From: Clostridiales bacterium UBA3259
GTDB taxonomy: Bacteria > Bacillota_A > Clostridia > Oscillospirales > Oscillospiraceae
Direction of reading: 5' to 3'
Length of the DNA stretch: 29,208 bases
Assembly: GCA_002362625.1 (NCBI GenBank)
Contig: DEUP01000024.1
Span: 1 to 29,208, forward strand
In this document: positions 23,111-29,208 of the stretch, piece after piece
How positions within the stretch are numbered: position 1 is the stretch's first letter
Layout of the letters: the number at the start of each line of letters is the position of its first letter
Notes under the pieces: generated by a model
The model's database searches: none
Seen by the model: the letters and a program-made list of their open reading frames with translations, nothing else
Told to the model about the DNA's origin: nothing
Position numbers and translations under genes: made by a program

Positions 23111-24514
23111 TTACAGGTTGAAATACCGCTGTGCGTTGTTGGAAGCGATATCCTCCACAATCTGCCCCAGCTGCTCCATGTCAGCGGGATACTCGCCGTT
23201 TTCCACCCAGGTGCCGATCAGGTTGCACATAATCCGCCGGAAATATTCGTGGCGGGTGTAGCTGAGGAAGGAACGAGAGTCGGTGAGCATACCGATGAAG
23301 TTGCCAAGCAGCCCCAGGTTTGCAAGAGAGGTCATCTGGTCGATCATACCTGTCTTGGTGTCGTTGAACCACCAGCCGGAGCCGTGCTGGATCTTGCCGG
23401 GAACCTCAGTGCCCTGGAAACAGCCAAGAAGGGTGTCCAGCATGGCGTTGTCCACAGGGTTCAGGGAGTAGAGGATGGTCTTGGGCAGCAGATCCTCGCT
23501 GTTCAGACGATCCAGGAGCTTACTCAGGCTTTCGCCGCAGGTGGTGGTGGCGATGCTGTCAAAGCCGGTGTCGGGGCCAAGCTTGCGGTACATGGCGGTG
23601 TTGTTGTTGCGCAGGCAGGAGTAGTGCAGCTGCATGGCCCAGCCGCGGCGGGCGTACTCTCTGGCGCAGTGAAGCACGATGGCGGTCATGTAGGCCTCGG
23701 CCTCCCGGTCGGTGACGGTCTCACCGGCCATGGCCTTCTTAAAGATGGCGGTCAGCTCCTCGTCGGTGGCCTCCACATAGGGGATAAAGTCCAGACCGTG
23801 GTCGCTTGCACGGCAGCCGTGGGCGTCAAAGTAGGCAATCTTTTCAGACAGGGCATCCCGGACGCAGTTGATGCACTTCAGCTCGTGGCCAACAGATTCA
23901 CCCAGCGCCTTCATGTAGGGGACGAAGGTTTCCTTGTGGATGTTCACGGCCTTGTCAGGACGGAAGGAGGGGCAGACCTTGGTGTCCATGGATGGGTCGG
24001 CGGCTAATTTTTCGTGCCACTTTAGATCGTCAATGGGATCATCGGTGGTGCCGATCATCATGACGTTGGACTGCTTAATCAGGCCCCGGACGGTCATGCT
24101 GGGATCGTTTTGCAGCTTGTCGTTGCACAGATTCCAGACCTCCTCGGCGGTGTCGCCGTTCAGCACACCGTGATAGCCAAAGAACCGCTGCAGCTCCAGA
24201 TGGCACCAGTGGTACATGGGGTTGCCGATGCACTTGGGCAGAGCCTCGGCGAACTTCTGGAATTTCTCCCGGTCGGAAGCGCCGCCGGTGATGTAATATT
24301 CGTCCACACCGTTGGAGCGCATAACGCGCCACTTGTAGTGGTCGCCGCCCAGCCAAACCTGGGTGATATTCTGGAATCGGCGATCCTCGTAAATCTCCTG
24401 GGGGTTGATGTGGCAATGGTAGTCAACGATGGGCATTTTGGCCGCATGGTCGTGATAAAGAACCTTTGCGGTCTCATTGGACAGAAGGAAGTCCTGATCC
24501 ATAAACTGCTTCAT
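23111..24514 (-). CDS. uxaC: Glucuronate (uronate) isomerase
   Basis: Converts D-glucuronate to D-fructuronate and D-galacturonate to D-tagaturonate, the entry step of hexuronate catabolism; amidohydrolase-superfamily TIM barrel. The 467-residue length matches the family. The metal-binding motif DYHCHINP lies near residue 31, with FPRP-like and WCHLELQRFFG segments further on and the typical C-terminus (LGTCFQ-type LLGCFQGTEVPGKIQHGSGWWFNDT, then DSRSFLSYTRHEYFRRI). It has its own promoter with a palindrome in the leader. uxuA, uxuB and the kdg genes are not in the window; the adjacent MFS gene may or may not be functionally related. Confidence 0.95.
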   Translation of the reverse strand: MKQFMDQDFLLSNETAKVLYHDHAAKMPIVDYHCHINPQEIYEDRRFQNITQVWLGGDHYKWRVMRSNGVDEYYITGGASDREKFQKFAEALPKCIGNPMYHWCHLELQRFFGYHGVLNGDTAEEVWNLCNDKLQNDPSMTVRGLIKQSNVMMIGTTDDPIDDLKWHEKLAADPSMDTKVCPSFRPDKAVNIHKETFVPYMKALGESVGHELKCINCVRDALSEKIAYFDAHGCRASDHGLDFIPYVEATDEELTAIFKKAMAGETVTDREAEAYMTAIVLHCAREYARRGWAMQLHYSCLRNNNTAMYRKLGPDTGFDSIATTTCGESLSKLLDRLNSEDLLPKTILYSLNPVDNAMLDTLLGCFQGTEVPGKIQHGSGWWFNDTKTGMIDQMTSLANLGLLGNFIGMLTDSRSFLSYTRHEYFRRIMCNLIGTWVENGEYPADMEQLGQIVEDIASNNAQRYFNL

Positions 24515-24531
24515 GGGAATTACCCTCTTTC

Positions 24532-24545
24532 GTTCAGAATTGAAC
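24532..24545. promoter_or_regulatory. Palindrome in the uxaC leader, candidate operator
   Basis: GTTCA-GAAT-TGAAC forms two perfect 5-bp arms between the uxaC promoter and its start codon, a position suited to a repressor that responds to a hexuronate intermediate. Regulator unknown. Confidence 0.4.
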
Positions 24546-24572
24546 CGGCATAAAGCACCCTGTTCTGAAGAT

Positions 24573-24601
24573 AGTATACAAGAGATGATTCAAAAAGTAA
24601 A
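24573..24601 (-). promoter_or_regulatory. Promoter of uxaC
   Basis: Minus strand TTTACT (24596-24601), a 17-bp spacer and TATACT (24573-24578), about 59 bp upstream of the start codon. Confidence 0.6.
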
Positions 24602-24654
24602 TCATTTTTTGTGAATTTGTCAGGTTTGCCCATATTTATTGCCGGATCATCCAT

Positions 24655-24686
24655 AAAAAGGGAGCCGCCTAAAAAAGACGGCTCCC
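24655..24686 (-). terminator. Terminator of the MFS transporter gene
   Basis: GGGAGCCG (24660-24667) pairs with CGGCTCCC (24679-24686); leftward it runs directly into TTTTT (complement of 24655-24659). It separates the MFS transcript from the uxaC promoter. Confidence 0.88.
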
Positions 24687-24705
24687 AGTGTGTCCCCCAA
24701 AAGGC

Positions 24706-25995
24706 TCAGACACCGACGCGTGCCTTGTTGAGTTTATCCGCTTTGGCGAACAGCACAAAGCCAATGGCGAACAGCACCATAAGGATACCCACCGCAATGT
24801 TCTCGTTTTGCAGCTCCAGGCCGAAAACATGAATGGTGATCCCGGCGGTGAGCTGACTGACCAGAGCCACCAGCATGGTACCCATGAAGGAAGCGCCCTT
24901 GCCGCAGATATCCATCAGCCCATAGAACTCGCCGCTGCGCTCTGCCGGGATGATCTTGCCCAGATAGCTTCGGCTGAGGGCCTGAATGCCCCCCTGGAAC
25001 ATACCCACCACAACGGCAAGAACCCAAAACTGCCACTGGGTGCATAGAAACACGGCAAACAAAGTGATGCCGGTGTAGGCGCCAATGCAGACCTTGATCA
25101 GCAGTCCGGTGTCATACTTGGCAGACAGACGGCCGAAAATAATGGAGCAGGGGAAGGCCACAATCTGGGTTACCAGCAGAGCCAGCAGCAGACCCGTGGT
25201 ATCGAGCCCCAAAGCGGCGCCGTAGGCGGTAGCCATGTCAATGATGGTGTAAACGCCGTCGATAAAGAAGAAGAAGGCGATCATGTACAGGAAAATGTGC
25301 TTTTCCTTTTTTGCCTCCCGGAAGGTTCTGCCCAGTTGGCGGAAGGTGTCTCCCAAGGGTGTCTTTTCCGTGGCAACAAAGGCGGTCTGCTTATAGCCCT
25401 TCAGCAGAGGCAGGGTACACAGCGCCCACCAGGCGGCAGTGATCAGGAACGCCAGAATCATGGCAGTCCCCATACCAATGCCAAAGGAATCGTGCATCAG
25501 CACCAGAATCAGACACAGCACAAAGGGAATCACAGAACCGATGTAACCCAGGGCGTAGCCCATGGAGGAAACGTGATCCATACGGTCTTCTGTGGAGATC
25601 TCCGGCAGCATGGAATCATAGAACACCAGGCTGGAGGAATATCCCACCTTGGCGATAACGAAAATCACCAGGAACATCAGCCACCCGGAGGCAAGGCCCA
25701 AAGCGGCGCAGCCCAGAATGCCCAAGGCGGCGCAGAGCATAAAAATGGGCTTTTTAAATTTCCGGTCGGCCAGGGTGCCGCAGATGGGGCCGATGATGGC
25801 GACGCAGATGGTGGCAATGGAACCGGCGTAGCCCCAATAGCTTAAGTACATGTCCTCGTTGACGTTGGCGGCGCCCGCCAGGGCGTTAAAGTAAATAGGG
25901 ATCAGGGTGGCTACCAGCAGAATAAAAGCGGAGTTGCCGATATCGTACAGAACCCAGCTTTTTTCCAGGGAGGTCAGCTTGAATTTCTCTTTCAT
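24706..25995 (-). CDS. MFS transporter, UMF1/Atg22-like family
   Basis: A 429-residue permease with about twelve transmembrane helices in two halves separated by a charged cytosolic loop near 205-235 (ATEKTPLGDTFRQLGRTFREAKKEKH). The opening SLEKSWVLYDIGNSAFILLVATLIPIYF matches the UMF1 family, related to yeast Atg22, and the second half has RSYLGKIIPAERSGEFYGLMDICGKGASFMG, another family hallmark. Substrates of bacterial members are generally unknown; amino-acid or solute efflux is usually suggested. It lies 43 bp downstream of the phospholipase-like gene and could be co-transcribed with it; its own terminator separates it from uxaC. Confidence 0.87.
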   Translation of the reverse strand: MKEKFKLTSLEKSWVLYDIGNSAFILLVATLIPIYFNALAGAANVNEDMYLSYWGYAGSIATICVAIIGPICGTLADRKFKKPIFMLCAALGILGCAALGLASGWLMFLVIFVIAKVGYSSSLVFYDSMLPEISTEDRMDHVSSMGYALGYIGSVIPFVLCLILVLMHDSFGIGMGTAMILAFLITAAWWALCTLPLLKGYKQTAFVATEKTPLGDTFRQLGRTFREAKKEKHIFLYMIAFFFFIDGVYTIIDMATAYGAALGLDTTGLLLALLVTQIVAFPCSIIFGRLSAKYDTGLLIKVCIGAYTGITLFAVFLCTQWQFWVLAVVVGMFQGGIQALSRSYLGKIIPAERSGEFYGLMDICGKGASFMGTMLVALVSQLTAGITIHVFGLELQNENIAVGILMVLFAIGFVLFAKADKLNKARVGV

Positions 25996-26038
25996 GGTGG
26001 TCTCCTATCTTCTTGGTTTACATAATATTCACGGCATA

Positions 26039-26806
26039 TCAGCCGAAGGTTCCGGAAAAGCTTTCGTCCAGTTCCCGTCCCTGGCCGTTCAGATCCAGAA
26101 GCTGCTGTACCATCTGAGGATAGGCCCGGAGGGCACGGTTGTACCGGGCCAGAAGCTCGCTGTCCATCCGGGCGTATTCCGCTACAGGCTGGGAGGGAAC
26201 CAGCTTGACCAAAAGGCTGGGCTTCACACGGTTCAGCTGCCGCCTGACCTTTTCCTGATCCTTGCCCGCCAGATAGTGGATGGCAGCGCGCATAATGCCA
26301 ACGCCCCGATGGACGCTTCCCGGCGTGGCGGGCGGGTAGATGGAGGCCACGGTGACGCATTCCCCACGGGTCAGGCGGATCTTGTCGCTCATGTCATAGG
26401 TGGCGGGATCCTCGATGCCGTCCAGAGCCATGAGATAGCGGTCAAATTCCGATTCCAGGGCGATGTGGTTTGCCTCTCCCGCGTCCACTACCTTATTTAC
26501 ATAGGGATGGCAGCTGGAATCCAGGCAGTAGTGGCCCAGGACGCCGTAGAGATAGGCCTTGGCAGCCTCGGTGGAAGCAAGACCGGCGGCCTTGGTAAAA
26601 AATTCCTGACCTGTCTGCTGATGATAGCTGTGTCCCAGTCTGACAGAAGCGGTTTCCCAAAGGGGATTGCAGTAAAAGAAAAAATCCGGTCCCTGCTGGC
26701 CCATGTCATACAGACGGCGGAAGCGCTGGATACAGGAGCGGGCCTCGGGAGGCAGAGAAGAGAAGGCCAGCTTCCCGAACCGGTAGTGAGCAAAATTAGA
26801 CGGCAT
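26039..26806 (-). CDS. Zinc-dependent phospholipase C family protein
   Basis: A 255-residue protein of the S1/P1-nuclease-like zinc phospholipase C fold (PF00882-type). It starts with the N-terminal motif PSNFAHYRFG, has MGQQGPDFFFY (about 35-45) and the metal-site helix YLYGVLGHYCLDSSCHPYV, followed by HIALESEFDRYL with the expected His/Glu/Asp ligands. No signal peptide is evident, so unlike secreted alpha-toxin relatives it is probably cytosolic and its substrate is unknown. It is divergent from the AlaX gene, with GAGGTGATT before the ATG. Confidence 0.87.
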   Translation of the reverse strand: MPSNFAHYRFGKLAFSSLPPEARSCIQRFRRLYDMGQQGPDFFFYCNPLWETASVRLGHSYHQQTGQEFFTKAAGLASTEAAKAYLYGVLGHYCLDSSCHPYVNKVVDAGEANHIALESEFDRYLMALDGIEDPATYDMSDKIRLTRGECVTVASIYPPATPGSVHRGVGIMRAAIHYLAGKDQEKVRRQLNRVKPSLLVKLVPSQPVAEYARMDSELLARYNRALRAYPQMVQQLLDLNGQGRELDESFSGTFG

Positions 26807-26915
26807 GACGAATCACCTCAAAAGAATGGGTTTTCCCTATCATACACCGAATTGACCAAAATAGCTAGAGTTTTTCCAAAAAGATTTTCCTGCGACCCGG
26901 AAAAAACGCCGTACA

Positions 26916-26944
26916 TTGCAATTTTTCTCCGGCTGTGGTACAAT
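26916..26944 (+). promoter_or_regulatory. Promoter of the AlaX-type gene
   Basis: TTGCAA (26916-26921), a 17-bp spacer and TACAAT (26939-26944), about 30 bp before the ATG, with AAAGGAG between. Confidence 0.82.
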
Positions 26945-26974
26945 TGGGAAAATAAAACCGCAAAGGAGCAGACC

Positions 26975-28126
26975 ATGGAAACCCGGAAGCTATATTATGA
27001 AGATTCCCATACGCGTACCTTTTCCGCCAAGGTGCTTTCCTGTGAGAAAACGGAAAAGGGCTACGCCGTGATTCTGGACGCCACCGCTTTTTACCCGGAG
27101 GGCGGCGGTCAGGCGGCCGACACCGGAACCTTGGGAAACGTGAAGGTACTGGATACCCGGGAGCGGGGGGAACAGGTGGTGCATACCTGCAATGGCCCGC
27201 TGAATCCCGGAGAGACTGTGGAAGGGCATATCGATTATGACGCTCGCTTCCTCAGGATGCAGCAGCACAGCGGGGAGCACATTGTCTCTGGTATTATCAA
27301 CCGCCGGTGGGGCTACCACAACGTGGGCTTTCATATGGGGGCGGAAAGCATCACCATCGACTTTGACGGTATTGTTCCCCAGGAGGCGTTGCCTGAGCTG
27401 GAAGCGGAATGTAACGCCGCGGTCTGGGCCAACATTCCTCTGCGCATCTGGACACCCAGTCCGGAGGAGCTGCCAAAGGTAAACTACCGCACCAAGCGTG
27501 CCCTTCCCTGGCCGGTGCGGATCGTGGAGGTGCCGGGATACGATACCTGCGCCTGCTGCGGCACCCATGTCAGCGCCACGGGAGAAATCGGCATTATCAA
27601 GCTGTTTTCGGCGGTGAATTTCCGGAACGGTACCCGGATGGAAATGGCCTGCGGAAAGCTTGCCTACAATATTTTGAACGCCGCCTATGAGCAGAACAAG
27701 CTGGTGTCCCAGGCCTTTTCCGCAAAGCCCATGGAAACAGGTGCGGCAGCTCAGCGGATGAATGAAGCCCTTGCCCGGGAGAAATACCGGGTGGTGGGTC
27801 TGGAGCGGCAGGTTTTCGCCGGCATCGCGAAGGGCTATGCCGGGCAGGGAAATGTGCTCCACTTTACGGAGGACCTGGACGGAAACGGGCTTCGGGAGCT
27901 GACGGACAGGATCGCGGAGAAGTGCGGCGGCAGAGCGGCGGTGTTCTGCGGCAATGACCAAGAGGGCTATGCTTATTGCCTGGCCGCCCGGGAGGGAGAC
28001 CTGCGGGCTTTCGGTAAGGAAATGACCGCGGCTTTAAATGGCAGAGGCGGCGGAAAGCCCAATTTCCAGCAGGGCCGGGTCAGCGCCAACCGGGTGACCA
28101 TAGAAGCGTTTTTTAATCAGGATTAA
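26975..28126 (+). CDS. Alanyl-tRNA editing protein, AlaX type with DHHA1 domain
   Basis: A free-standing relative of the AlaRS editing half that hydrolyses mischarged Ser- or Gly-tRNA-Ala. The 383-residue protein has an N-terminal barrel (AFYPEGGGQAADTGTL near 35-50), the zinc-dependent editing site QQHSGEHIVSGII (HxxxH near 95) with CACCGTHVSATGEIGIIK (CxxxH near 195), a helical linker and a C-terminal DHHA1-like domain (about 270-383). That makes it the long AlaX-L form. ATG 26975 is chosen because it has a good promoter and AAAGGAG; the much longer open frame upstream overlaps divergent genes and is not coding. Confidence 0.9.
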   Translation: METRKLYYEDSHTRTFSAKVLSCEKTEKGYAVILDATAFYPEGGGQAADTGTLGNVKVLDTRERGEQVVHTCNGPLNPGETVEGHIDYDARFLRMQQHSGEHIVSGIINRRWGYHNVGFHMGAESITIDFDGIVPQEALPELEAECNAAVWANIPLRIWTPSPEELPKVNYRTKRALPWPVRIVEVPGYDTCACCGTHVSATGEIGIIKLFSAVNFRNGTRMEMACGKLAYNILNAAYEQNKLVSQAFSAKPMETGAAAQRMNEALAREKYRVVGLERQVFAGIAKGYAGQGNVLHFTEDLDGNGLRELTDRIAEKCGGRAAVFCGNDQEGYAYCLAAREGDLRAFGKEMTAALNGRGGGKPNFQQGRVSANRVTIEAFFNQD

Positions 28127-28170
28127 AACAAAAACGTATACAGGAAATCAACTGAAAAAGAGGCGAAAGT

Positions 28171-28428
28171 GTGGGAAGACCATCGGAATTACCCAATATC
28201 GGAAAAGCCGTGGAAAGCCAGCTTATGGAGGTGGGTATCTGCACGGTTGAGGAATTAAAGCAGACAGGTGCCAAGGAAGCCTGGCTGAAAATCCAGGAGA
28301 TTGACCCCTCTGCCTGTATTCACAGACTACTTGCTCTGGAGGGAGCCATACAGGGCGTGAAGAAGACCTTTCTTCCGGAGGAAAACAAGGCGGATCTGAG
28401 GGCGTTTTATCAGCAGCACAAACGATAA
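28171..28428 (+). CDS. TfoX C-terminal-domain protein
   Basis: An 85-residue protein consisting of one TfoX/Sxy C-terminal domain, a helix-hairpin-helix-like fold: LPNIGKAVESQLMEVGICTVEELKQTGAKEAWLKIQ, then ACIHRLLALEGAIQGV. The N-terminal TfoX domain is absent. The start is GTG at 28171 with AAAGAGG upstream. In proteobacteria full-length TfoX activates competence; stand-alone C-domains in Firmicutes have no known job. It follows the AlaX gene by 44 bp and precedes a terminator. Confidence 0.85.
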   Translation: MGRPSELPNIGKAVESQLMEVGICTVEELKQTGAKEAWLKIQEIDPSACIHRLLALEGAIQGVKKTFLPEENKADLRAFYQQHKR

Positions 28429-28433
28429 GCGCA

Positions 28434-28472
28434 AAGCACCCCGGAAGGATTTCATCCTTCCGGGGCGCTTTT
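28434..28472 (+). terminator. Terminator after the TfoX-domain gene
   Basis: A perfect 12-bp stem (28439-28450 with 28454-28465) with a three-base loop, extended by outer pairs and followed by GCGCTTTT. Confidence 0.9.
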
Positions 28473-28529
28473 GATGAGTCGATACAAGAAAAAAACCACC
28501 CGAGCCGGGGATTTGTTCATAAATTCGAC

Positions 28530-28558
28530 TTTTATTCTCAGGGCAGGTGTGCTATAAT
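28530..28558 (+). promoter_or_regulatory. Promoter of secA
   Basis: An extended -10 element TGCTATAAT (28550-28558) is clear. The -35 region at 28530-28535 (TTTTAT) is poor, as is common for extended -10 promoters. The GTG start lies 49 bp downstream with AAAGGAG before it. Confidence 0.7.
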
Positions 28559-28606
28559 ACCTAAAATCAGGTTTTATTGCCATTGAGGTTTAGAAAGGAG
28601 TCTATT

Positions 28607-29208
28607 GTGGGACTTATCAATAAACTGTTCGGAACCCGCTCTCAGCGGGAAATCAAAAAGCTTCAGCCAGCCGTGGACAAGATTTTGGCTCTGGAAGCGA
28701 AATATAAGGCGCTTAGTGAGGAGGAGCTCCGGGGCAAGACCGCCCAATTCAAGGAGCGATTAAGCCAGGGGGAAACCCTGGACGATCTGCTGCCTGAGGC
28801 CTTCGCCGCCATCCGGGAGGCTGCCGACCGGGTGCTGGGCCTGCGGCCCTATCCCGTTCAGCTGCTGGGCGGCATTGTGCTGCACCAGGGACGGATCGCG
28901 GAAATGAAGACCGGTGAAGGAAAAACCCTGGTTGCCATTCTGCCCTGTTACTTAAACGCCCTCACCGGCGAGGGCGTCCATGTGGTCACCGTCAACGACT
29001 ACCTGGCAAAATACCAGTCCGAGTGGATGGGCAAGGTCTACCGCTACATGGGCCTGACCATTGGCCTGGTGATCCCCGGCATGGAACCGGCGGAGCGCCG
29101 GAAGGCCTACGCCGCCGACATCACCTACTGCACCAATAACGAGCTGGGCTTTGACTACCTCCGGGACAATATGGCCATCTACAAGCAGGAGCTGGTCCAG
29201 CGGGGCCA
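28607..29208 (+). CDS. secA: Preprotein translocase ATPase SecA (5' part, runs off the window)
   Basis: SecA drives post-translational protein export through SecYEG. About 200 codons are present and the frame is open to the window end. The start is GTG at 28607 ([20 protein letters not shown]), placed by AAAGGAG seven bases before it. The N-terminal helix region is followed by the Q motif area ([29 protein letters not shown]) with Walker A GEGKT, then [19 protein letters not shown] and [18 protein letters not shown], all classical SecA segments. Too little is present to judge the C-terminal zinc-binding tail. Confidence 0.95.
   Translation, partial: MGLINKLFGTRSQREIKKLQPAVDKILALEAKYKALSEEELRGKTAQFKERLSQGETLDDLLPEAFAAIREAADRVLGLRPYPVQLLGGIVLHQGRIAEMKTGEGKTLVAILPCYLNALTGEGVHVVTVNDYLAKYQSEWMGKVYRYMGLTIGLVIPGMEPAERRKAYAADITYCTNNELGFDYLRDNMAIYKQELVQRG

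Noticed and set aside
25907..26974. Upstream extension of the AlaX frame
   Set aside because: It covers the divergent phospholipase-like gene and part of the MFS gene on the other strand. A promoter and ribosome binding site lie just before ATG 26975.
1..29208. CRISPR arrays, insertion sequences, prophage genes
   Set aside because: No regularly spaced repeats, transposase, integrase or phage structural motifs were seen on either strand.

Overview
The window looks like a chromosomal segment of a spore-forming, anaerobic, relatively GC-rich member of the Clostridia. An Oscillospiraceae/Ruminococcaceae-type gut bacterium (Oscillibacter or Flavonifractor-like) is my inference. The support is SpoIIE (sporulation), a group B-like [FeFe] hydrogenase, NfnAB, ParA/ParB with clostridial/bacillar parS sites, Gram-positive Shine-Dalgarno sequences before most genes and sigma-A-type promoters. 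Most of the window is housekeeping; I see no phage, transposase or CRISPR array.

Layout. 1-330: the 3' end of one tRNA, a degenerate echo of that end, tRNA-His(GTG) and two strong terminators. 330-740: about 400 bp with no convincing gene, but with paired NrdR-like boxes and an exact Spo0A-box heptamer. 740-2647 (-): spoIIE. 2802-7515 (+): a run of CYTH phosphohydrolase, DEDDh exonuclease, class I/II aminotransferase, CPA2 antiporter and MgtC-like membrane protein, starting from a good promoter and ending at a bidirectional terminator. 7597-11530 (-): monomeric [FeFe] hydrogenase, then nfnB and nfnA, the latter two behind a perfect TTGACA-17-TATAAT promoter. 11706-15875 (-): zinc-ribbon membrane protein, two parS sites, parA, parB, a PspC-domain protein, serS and mscL. 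16090-17957 (+): hflK-hflC. 18012-20409 (-): sugar-phosphate-type nucleotidyltransferase, gluQ and a small membrane protein. 20549-22962 (-): an ECF-like sigma factor coupled to a membrane protein with four DUF4367-like modules. 23111-26806 (-): uxaC, a UMF1-type MFS transporter and a zinc-dependent phospholipase C family protein. 26975-29208 (+): AlaX-type editing protein, a TfoX C-terminal-domain protein and the 5' third of secA.

How the genes work together. The hydrogenase/NfnAB block links ferredoxin, NAD(H), NADP(H) and H2 in a fermenter. ParAB-parS supports origin segregation and, with SpoIIE nearby, sporulation. GluQ, SerS and AlaX are translation-quality genes. UxaC next to a transporter suggests growth on hexuronates. 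The least ordinary locus is the sigma/multi-module anti-sigma-like pair, translationally coupled and enclosed by two hairpins with the same stem sequence. No clearly unprecedented multi-gene system is visible. The best leads are that pair, the hydrogenase-Nfn neighbourhood and the regulatory sites in the gene-free stretch beside spoIIE.
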